From contig JAUIFR010000003.1 in the NCBI GenBank assembly GCA_030430325.1, positions 1 to 58,462 of the forward strand: a DNA stretch of 58,462 bases, read 5' to 3'. Positions 18,550 to 25,410 of the stretch are shown here, piece by piece. A program made the position numbers and the translations under genes. Position 1 is the first letter of the stretch. The number at the start of each line of letters is the position of its first letter. Source of the stretch: Bacteroidia bacterium. GTDB lineage: Bacteria; Bacteroidota; Bacteroidia; Cytophagales; Cyclobacteriaceae. The notes beneath the pieces were generated by a model. It was not told the DNA's origin. It did no database searches and saw nothing but the letters and a program-made list of their open reading frames with translations.

Positions 18550-21335
18550 AAATATCCATTTTCTCTTCCAAAAAACAAGCCCAGCCACCAATATGATAGA
18601 TACGATCGTCAAGTACCAAGGCGTGTAAGCATATTTTTGTTGAATTTGGATCGGTTCGCTATTCCCAATTTGGATAAATGGGGACCAGTACGCCGGGTGC
18701 CTCATAGCTTCTGGCGCATTTTTTATATAATTTAATTTTGCCTGTCGTAGTGCTTGGGCTTTGTTCATTCCACTTGCCAAATTGAGGTAAAATTCCTTCA
18801 TAATCTTTGAAGTAGCCTGGTCATCGACTTGCCAAAGCGAAACGATTATGGAAGGTACGCCAGCGTACATAAAAGCCCGTGCTAGGGAGGCTACGCCGTT
18901 TCCTCTTTCGAATTTACCATATCCGGTTTGGCAGGCAGAAAGTACCACTAAGTCAGCATTTAAATCCAATTTGGAGATTTCGTAAGCTTGTAGGAAATTA
19001 TTTTCTGTGCTATCCTGCGTATCGGTGAATGCTAAGCTTGATAGGGTAGGGAATTTATCATCGAGCAGGCCATGCATGGCTAGGTGAATCACGCCATAGT
19101 TTCCAGCATTTTCTTTGAAATTACGCTCTGATGCCAGGGAATCAAACGCAAAATATCCATTAAATATTCCTGCCAATGATTCAATTTCTTTTCGGGCAGC
19201 TGGGAGGTATTCCAACTCATTTCTTAATTTTACTCGATACGGTACTCTTTGGTGTGAGGTTGTATGACGGTTCTTTTTGTATCGTGCTGCTAGTGCAAAT
19301 AACTCACCATTATGCAAGGATGTGTGCTTATTGATCGAATTTTCTGCCCATAAAGTAGCGGAGTAATTATAGCTTATTTGATATTCATTGATGAGGTAAT
19401 GTAATTGGTTTGTATTTTGAGGTTTTTTCGCGGTTTTTTCGCGGTAGTTACTATAAAGGTTTCGAATGGTAAGTGGTATAATTCCCCGTCCGGGACAATG
19501 ATGAGGTGCTTTTTACCTTCAATTTGTTCCTTTACAGGAGCAATCAGGTGGTTATAAAACCATTGGCCTAGTAAACTTAGTTCATTATAATTTTTAGACA
19601 GATCATCCAAGATCGTAAAATTGCTGAGTTGCTTACGGTAGTTATTTATTTTAACTGATATTGATTGACTAATGTGTTTTTTCTTGATCAGGGCTTGTTG
19701 TTGATCGATAAAAATAATATACAAAGTAGAATCACCCATCACATACTCAATAAGGGCCTCTTTTTTATCCAGTTTTTGTTGTATTTCTTGGATGCTATTT
19801 TGATGGGTTTGATATTGTAGTTGGGCATATTTTGGGTATTCATTTTCTACCTGTTTTTTAAATGCTGCAATTTGTAAGTTTAATTTATTAAGTAGGGTTC
19901 TAAGGCTATCATTTTCCTTTTCTGACCAATTTTTTAACAGTTTTGCTTGAAGTTCGCTGTGGTTTTTGCTCATGTTTCTTTCTTTATTAATAAGGGAATC
20001 AGGCAAAATTCCAAATTGGTAGGCCTTAGAAGTAAGAGTTTCCTGTAAAAGTAATGCTGATTTGTGAAATTCCACATAGTCAAATGCCTGATCAATATCT
20101 TTTTTTAAATCTAGGATTTCTAAGCTTCTAAGCATCCAATCATGACTCTTGGCCAATAATCGGAGTTTATCTTGATCATTAAAATAACTATCTCTACTTT
20201 TTTTGAGTAAATGCATCGCCAAATCGGCTAGAAGGACTTGTTTTTGTTGGTTTTTATCGTCGCCCTTCGCCAATAATTCAAACATTTTACCTAACGTTCT
20301 TTCCATATTGGTAATTTGGAGATTAGATGGATATGTAATTTGTTTTAATTGGTCTACCCAGGCCTTATTGATCTCGGGTTTTAGTTCGTGTTGGCTCATG
20401 GCATTAATAGCTTGGTGGGCAAAGTCCCATGCGCGCCGGTCTTGCTCCATATTTTTATTTAAACTTACCAAATTATTTAAGGAATTAGCATAATTTGGAT
20501 GGTGTTTTCCTAATATTTTTAGCCTAATATTTAGAGCTACTAAATACATTTGATGGGCCTTTTCATAATTTCCCATTTGTTCGTATAATCCGGCCAAATT
20601 TGTTAATGTAGTGGCGTATTCAATGTGGTTTTTTCCGATACGATTTTCCATTATATCTAATGATTTCAGAGCGTGCTGCTCGGCTAAATTATAGCGTTTC
20701 ATCTTTTCGTATAGTAAGGCAATATTATTTAAGGCAATGGTCTGATAAATATGAATTTTACTGGATGAACTTTCAAATATCTTTAATGCTTCTAAGTTGT
20801 ATGTTTCGGCCTGCTCATATCGTTCCATATAAAAATATAATTTGCCTAAACTACCCGTCAGTATACCATAAAGTTCATGCGTTTTTCCAAATGATATGGC
20901 ACCTAGTTTTAAAGCTTCATGGTAAAGGGATTCAGACTCTTCAAAACGTTGAGTTGTAAGATATAAATGGGCAAGGTTATTCATGTAAATCACATGCCTA
21001 AAATGATATTTGCCAAAAGCTTGTGCACCTTTATTTACCGCTTCAACACGGAACGGCTCTGCTTCTTCATAGCGCCCCATTTCTTGGTAAAATTTAGATA
21101 AATAACTTGTATATGCTACATATAATGTATCAGTGTCGCCAAATTTTAATCTTGCTTGTTCTCGTCCTAAAGCTGCATATTCGAGGCCTTCTTGGTATTT
21201 TCCTTGTCGGGATAAGGAAGCAAAAAGACTGTCCCTTGTCTTATTACTAATATTGAGTAAGTCTATCGCCGATAAATTTACCAAACTAAAAAAATAGAAC
21301 AGGCAAAAACTGAAAGGAATTAAGATCTTTTCCAT
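18547..21335 (-). pseudogene. TPR-CHAT gene broken by an 11-bp tandem duplication
   Basis: Two frames make up one gene. The first, 19374-21335, encodes 653 residues: signal peptide, six TPR units, linker and the start of CHAT up to VPDGELYHLPFETFIVTTAKKP, followed by 17 out-of-frame residues. The second, whose first in-frame ATG is at 19317, encodes NGELFALAARYKK, HLAMHGLL, LSACQTGYG and the membrane anchor ending KRKWIF. The break lies in 19421-19442, where the unit GCGAAAAAACC (minus strand) occurs twice in tandem. Removing one copy restores a continuous frame through KKPQNTNQLHYLINEYQISYNYSATLW, giving about 925 residues, the length expected for six TPR units. The upstream product lacks both catalytic residues and the anchor. 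It could be a recent pseudogene, a phase-variable allele, or an assembly error. Confidence 0.85.
19421..19442. repeat. 11-bp tandem duplication causing the frameshift
   Basis: GGTTTTTTCGC at 19421-19431 is repeated exactly at 19432-19442 (plus strand). Eleven is not a multiple of three, so the duplication shifts the frame of the gene it lies in. Each unit contains a T6 run. Confidence 0.9.
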
Positions 21336-21343
21336 TATAAAGT

Positions 21344-21453
21344 TAAATAGTTGATAGGTAGATGATCAGAGTAAATATAATTAAAATCAGAAAAATAAAT
21401 GAAAGTCTGCGCTTTAAAAAGCAATATTAAATAAATTTGGCAAAATACATTTA
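21344..21453 (-). repeat. TPR-CHAT leader, copy 1 of a 110-bp direct repeat
   Basis: This leader of the broken CHAT gene is about 93% identical by eye to 25294-25404. It includes TATATTTA (21372-21379) as -7 box, the shared segment AAATGAAAGTCTGCGCTTTA, and a palindromic-motif copy at the far end. The two copies bracket the DUF4157 module. Confidence 0.75.
21372..21379 (-). promoter_or_regulatory. -7 box of the broken TPR-CHAT gene
   Basis: TATATTTA on the minus strand lies 37 nt before the ATG at 21335, somewhat closer than in paralogs because the leader is shorter. Confidence 0.4.
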
Positions 21454-21694
21454 ATATATATTAAAAATGATCAAAACCGGTCACCGCATTATATCAAATG
21501 ACAAATAGGTTAAAAATCGGTTCACAGAAGGGCCATAAAACAAAGGTAATATTGAATAAAATTGGCAAAATATATTCAAATATTGAATTCACCCCAAACA
21601 TACTTTTTAAAATTAATATAAAATCTCCTACTTATTCTGAGAGTTTGCGAAAAACAAGTGGGCGTCAAATTTCATTGAATAATCTATGTTCATG
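21454..21694. other. Gap downstream of the toxin/immunity pair
   Basis: This AT-rich stretch separates the leader of the broken CHAT gene from the immunity-like gene. The only structure I recognise is a near-consensus palindromic motif at 21552-21579. A pair of similar ACCGGTCAC / ATCGGTTCAC segments near 21476 and 21518 has no known meaning. Confidence 0.4.
21552..21579. repeat. Interspersed palindromic motif, consensus-like
   Basis: TTGAATA and TATTCAA arms flank AAATTGGCAAAATA, 28 nt in all. Confidence 0.6.
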
Positions 21695-22117
21695 CTAAAG
21701 TTTTTTTAGTAAGATTTTACTCAAAAATGTGCCTTTATTTCTACTTATACTAGTAGTAGTTAGTGCATGTGGGCAAATGGGCACATCAATTTTCGGGCTT
21801 TCTGTCAAAATAGGTAATTTGTAAAAGACACTTTTTTCATCTGAAAGATCTAATTTCCACCTTCCTCCAATGTTCCTTCTAAATGTTTCCCCAATATAAA
21901 TTGCAAGCATATTTAATATATTCATATTCTCAGCCTTAAGGATAATTTCTTTAGATTTAAAATTTTCTAAGATCCACTTCTCCACAAAATCTAATGATTC
22001 AGGTGAAAAGTCAAGATCAATATTATTCTCATTTCTGAAAAAATCAATGAACTCAGATAAGTAATTGTCCATTTCAGAAAGCCAATGTTGAAAGTTTTGT
22101 TCAAATTCCTCATTCAT
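21695..22117 (-). CDS. Probable immunity protein for the adjacent DUF4157 toxin
   Basis: The product is a cytosolic protein of 140 residues with no signal peptide or membrane segment. The N-terminal half is acidic and helical (EEFEQNFQHWLSEMDNYLSEF). The middle has an AIYIGETFRRNIGGRWKLDL segment, a kind of motif seen in several small immunity-type families, and then a Pro-rich stretch. It starts 16 nt after the stop codon of the DUF4157 toxin-like gene and must be co-transcribed with it. A short acidic protein just downstream of a polymorphic toxin is the usual arrangement for an immunity gene. I do not recognise the exact family, so the function rests on position and composition. Confidence 0.6.
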   Translation of the reverse strand: MNEEFEQNFQHWLSEMDNYLSEFIDFFRNENNIDLDFSPESLDFVEKWILENFKSKEIILKAENMNILNMLAIYIGETFRRNIGGRWKLDLSDEKSVFYKLPILTESPKIDVPICPHALTTTSISRNKGTFLSKILLKKL

Positions 22118-22132
22118 CTTACTACAAATATA

Positions 22133-24445
22133 TTAATTTAAAATGGTAACTTCAATTCCTGCTTCACGAAGTGCATCAATGAGTGGTTGACTTGCTCTAC
22201 CTTCAATAACCCACTCTATTTCCCAACCATCTTCAACCAACTTACTATCATTTGCGATTTCACCTCTAATTTCTTCATCAAGTGAAAAATAATTTCCAGA
22301 CTTAAATTCCACCCCTCTTTGTTCTGTTTTATCTCCGATGTCTAACCTTCTTATCTGCCCATCTACCTCTACGGTAACTTCTCTTTTGCCCCAGCCTAAC
22401 GTCTTATGATATTCGTCTGCTGCTTTATGGGCATTTCGAGCTCTTATCATATTATTATCATATGTATTACTCCATCTTTCATAACTCCATTCACCACCTC
22501 TTTCCAGATATTCTTCCCAACGCCGAGTTTTATGTTCGGCGCTTCCAGGTTGCCCTATCATGGGTTCAGCCTTTTCACCGATTTGATTTTCGTACTCCCC
22601 TGCCCGAATCCCCTCATCTACATATTCACTACCATAATTTTCATAATCCTTTGTTGTACCGCCATCTACATCAGTAGACCTTCTTCGATTTCTAACTGGT
22701 TTTATATAATAATGTTTCATTCTATTGACCATCGAGCTAACCAGGCGAGACGTTATACCACCCAAAATCATGAGTAAACCCATCAATGCAAGAAAAATGG
22801 CGTTTGATGCAATATTTTCATAGTAGATTTCATTCTGAATAGCAATTGTTTCATCCTGTTCTGCCTCCTCTATTGAGGAGAGGCTCCATATACTATTTAA
22901 TAAAGTTATCCCAGATAATACAATGGTTGATAAGGCTAGCCCATTACCTAATTTATAGGTAATACCCACACCAAGCCAGAATCCAGGAACTGCTCCAACC
23001 CCACCAGCAAAAGCCCCAGCGATCGTAGTACTTGCTATGATGGCAAAGGATATCCAGCCATAGAGCCTAGACACACTATCATTTACATGTTGCAAAACAT
23101 TTAACATGCTATCCCCACATTGGCTAAACTCTAAGTTCCATAAATGTTGGGCACCTTGCCCAATATCGTCGACCATACCTTGGATCTCATCCCAAACACC
23201 TGGGATAGGCCAAATTAAGTCCCAAAAACCTTCCTTTATAGAATCCCACCAGGTTTCGTACAGACTCGTAAGCATTGGTTGCATATAAAACCAAATACCA
23301 ACTAAATGTGATGGGGGTACTCCCCGGCCTATCAGTTCTTCCCTTGCTTTATCTTCTGTTTCATTTATACGAGCTTGAAACCAATCTTTTATTTCTTGAA
23401 AAATTGCAGCAGCTTCATTCAGTAAAAACTGAATCAATTCATATATAGCAAGAATATTTTTTATTGCACTTTTTACAGGGCCGGGGATCAACAACTTAAT
23501 TGAGTAAAACAAGGCATTACCTAACAAACCTCCTATAGTTACTAAGGCTTCCCAAGGTGACTCCGGGAGATCAAAACCGACCAGTTCAGATAAACTTCCT
23601 ATCGTACTTAAGGCTAGTTTAGTCCCTACGTCTTTAACCCCATCAATGACATCACCAACCTTATTCCCTACCCATTTAGCTGTACTACCAAATACACCAA
23701 AACCAAACTGAATCGTTCGATTACCTGCCTTAAATTGCACATTATCTGCTTTTTTAAGCTGGGTCATTTTGTTTTGTACAATAGCGTGTTGCTTTGTAAT
23801 GTTCTGGGCTTGAGTCATTAATTGATTCATTGAACTACCCGTATTATTTGCAGCCGGTGGAGCCTCATCTAACGGCGCTTCCTGCTTAAAATGAGTAGCT
23901 TTTTCTCCCATTTCATCAGCTTCCTTTTCCAGCGCCTCATCTTCATTTATAGATAATCCCTTGGTTTGAATAGTCGGTTCTACGCGTCCCTGTCTTTGCT
24001 GGGCAACATGCCAGGCCTCATGAGGAAGATACTGCTCTTGCCCGGGACCAAGATGGATTTCATCCCCTTGTGCGTATGCCGCTGCCCCAAATTTATTAGG
24101 CTTTGGTGAATTATAATGAACATGAACATCGTCCATGGGTTGGCCTGAAAGGCTTTCAACTCCATATTGAAGGTTCTCTGGTAGATTTCCTGACCCTTTG
24201 GCTGAGGAGGAGGAAGTCGACATCATTTGCATCAACTTGGTGTCAGATGAGTCCGCCATACTCTTAGTCATCATTTGCATCAACTTGGTGTCTGATGAGC
24301 CCGCTATACTTTTAGTCATCATTTGCATGATATCAGCATCAACACCTGTAGAAATTCGCATCTTATTTGAGATAAGAGGCTGTTTTTTATCTGTTTTTTT
24401 TCCTTCTTTTATTTGTTCTTTTTCGGGTTCTTGACTGGCATTCAT
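22133..24445 (-). CDS. DUF4157 polymorphic toxin-like protein with PD-(D/E)xK nuclease-like tail
   Basis: The product is 770 residues with no signal peptide. Residues 35-77 carry 16-residue repeats (SSDTKLMQMMTKS). Residues 90-165 are a DUF4157 domain with the zinc-metallopeptidase-like motif HEAWH at 142-146 and the family phrases YGVESLSGQPMDDVHVHYNS and AYAQGDEIHLGPGQE. The middle (about 260-580) has several hydrophobic segments, including IASTTIAGAFAGGVGAVPGF. The C-terminal 150 residues begin after a charged linker (NRRRSTDVDGG). They contain D702 (RRLDIGD), E713 and K715 (GVEFKSG), which fit a restriction-endonuclease-like PD-(D/E)xK core. DUF4157 proteins are often cargo of contractile injection systems (eCIS); no eCIS structural gene is visible here. 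The nuclease assignment is from motif only. Confidence 0.72.
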   Translation of the reverse strand: MNASQEPEKEQIKEGKKTDKKQPLISNKMRISTGVDADIMQMMTKSIAGSSDTKLMQMMTKSMADSSDTKLMQMMSTSSSSAKGSGNLPENLQYGVESLSGQPMDDVHVHYNSPKPNKFGAAAYAQGDEIHLGPGQEQYLPHEAWHVAQQRQGRVEPTIQTKGLSINEDEALEKEADEMGEKATHFKQEAPLDEAPPAANNTGSSMNQLMTQAQNITKQHAIVQNKMTQLKKADNVQFKAGNRTIQFGFGVFGSTAKWVGNKVGDVIDGVKDVGTKLALSTIGSLSELVGFDLPESPWEALVTIGGLLGNALFYSIKLLIPGPVKSAIKNILAIYELIQFLLNEAAAIFQEIKDWFQARINETEDKAREELIGRGVPPSHLVGIWFYMQPMLTSLYETWWDSIKEGFWDLIWPIPGVWDEIQGMVDDIGQGAQHLWNLEFSQCGDSMLNVLQHVNDSVSRLYGWISFAIIASTTIAGAFAGGVGAVPGFWLGVGITYKLGNGLALSTIVLSGITLLNSIWSLSSIEEAEQDETIAIQNEIYYENIASNAIFLALMGLLMILGGITSRLVSSMVNRMKHYYIKPVRNRRRSTDVDGGTTKDYENYGSEYVDEGIRAGEYENQIGEKAEPMIGQPGSAEHKTRRWEEYLERGGEWSYERWSNTYDNNMIRARNAHKAADEYHKTLGWGKREVTVEVDGQIRRLDIGDKTEQRGVEFKSGNYFSLDEEIRGEIANDSKLVEDGWEIEWVIEGRASQPLIDALREAGIEVTILN
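24217..24336 (-). repeat. Tandem 48-bp coding repeats in the DUF4157 gene
   Basis: This stretch encodes successive copies of the 16-residue unit TKSxAxSSDTKLMQMM. The 48-nt units are nearly identical at the DNA level and are prone to copy-number change. Confidence 0.7.
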
Positions 24446-24789
24446 ATACTTCCGTAGTCTATGGTTATTGGATTGTCACGATCTACAACCGCATTGATTT
24501 TGTTAAGTTAATTGGCATGACTATCATCCAGTTGATATGGTGCATGCTTTATCATACATATTGTAGTGGACTAAAAACCTGACCTATTTTGTTAATTTTT
24601 TTTTGGATTATTAATCAGAACCAGTTAGAACATAAGTATATGTTTTATTTTGGTGTTTTAAGTTTGTGATTTGAAAATTTTGATTTTATACCATATTATA
24701 TAAAATATAATAAATAATTACACATATATTAAATTAGAAATTTGGATATATTTTTTTGGAACTTGTGACATGCTTTACTACTTATTTCG

Positions 24790-24910
24790 CGTTAAGGATA
24801 TAAAATGCCAGCCATTTGTGGCTGGGTTCCTGGGGGTGCAAGCGAGACGAGAGTCGAAGGTTGCGAGCATTATCGAGTTACGAGAGTGACAAAGATACCG
24901 ACCGTAGGTC
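24790..24910 (+). repeat. Hairpin repeat family, degenerate copy C
   Basis: GTTAAGGATATAAAATGCCA matches GTTAGGGATATAAAATGCCA at 46975 apart from one base. It is followed by a CCAGCCA-TTTG-TGGCTGG hairpin and GGGTTCC. The right half diverges from the other two copies. Confidence 0.5.
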
Positions 24911-25293
24911 TTCTATTTTGAGATTAAGAAACGCCCAAATAAAAATAAAAAGTTAAATAATTTGATAATAATCAATAAAATAATAAATAATTATTAGAAT
25001 AAAATAAAGTTATCAATCGAAAAAAATAAATCTTTACATATATATTTATCAACAAAGTTTAGCATAAAATTGTCATATCATCTAATTGTATTCCATAAAA
25101 CCTAAACTAAACAATAAAACTAAACAATTCTCTAAATTTATACATTCTACTTCACATAATAATAACCATTTTATTGTGTAATTAATTATTATACTTTTTT
25201 TAAAAACAGGTAAGTGCATCGCCCATGGGCATTTCTTTTTTTGAGGTTTTAGATTTACAAAAAGTTTGATTTGATTGATTTACTTACTTTATG

Positions 25294-25404
25294 TAAATAG
25301 TTGATAGGTAGATGATCAGGGTAAATATAAGTTAAAATCAGAAAAATAAATGAAAGTCTACGCTTTAAAAAGCAATTTTGAATAAATTTGGCAAAATATA
25401 TTCA
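25294..25404 (-). repeat. Orphan TPR-CHAT leader, copy 2 of the 110-bp direct repeat
   Basis: This is a second copy of the leader at 21344-21453, with its own TATATTTA box (25322-25329). It points left but has no CHAT start codon after it. Similarity ends about 11 nt before the position of the ATG in copy 1. The toxin module lies downstream. Confidence 0.75.
25322..25329 (-). promoter_or_regulatory. Orphan -7 box pointing toward the toxin module
   Basis: TATATTTA on the minus strand is within leader copy 2. The next start codon downstream is the toxin ATG at 24445, almost 0.9 kb away. Confidence 0.35.
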
Positions 25405-25405
25405 A
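25378..25405. repeat. Interspersed palindromic motif, consensus-like
   Basis: TTGAATA and TATTCAA arms surround AATTTGGCAAAATA. The copy ends 6 nt from the stop codon of the adjacent CHAT gene. Confidence 0.6.
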
Positions 25406-25410
25406 AATAT

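Larger units (their letters stand above)
24446..25410. other. 965-bp gene-free stretch upstream of the toxin gene
   Basis: This stretch is very AT-rich, with no reading frame that I can support. It holds a degenerate hairpin-repeat copy at 24790-24910 (CCAGCCA/TGGCTGG stem), the GCCCATGGGC palindrome at 25221-25230 followed by a T-rich run, the orphan CHAT leader copy (25294-25404), and a palindromic motif at 25378-25405. The promoter of the toxin gene presumably lies near 24500, but I cannot point to clear boxes. Confidence 0.5.

Noticed and set aside
21411..21422. GCTTTAAAAAGC palindrome as a terminator
   Set aside because: The stem is only five bp, AT-rich, and without a T-run; it lies inside the leader repeat.
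21498..21698. A 66-codon plus-strand frame after the immunity-like gene
   Set aside because: It spans a palindromic motif copy and low-complexity AT-rich sequence, with no protein-like features.
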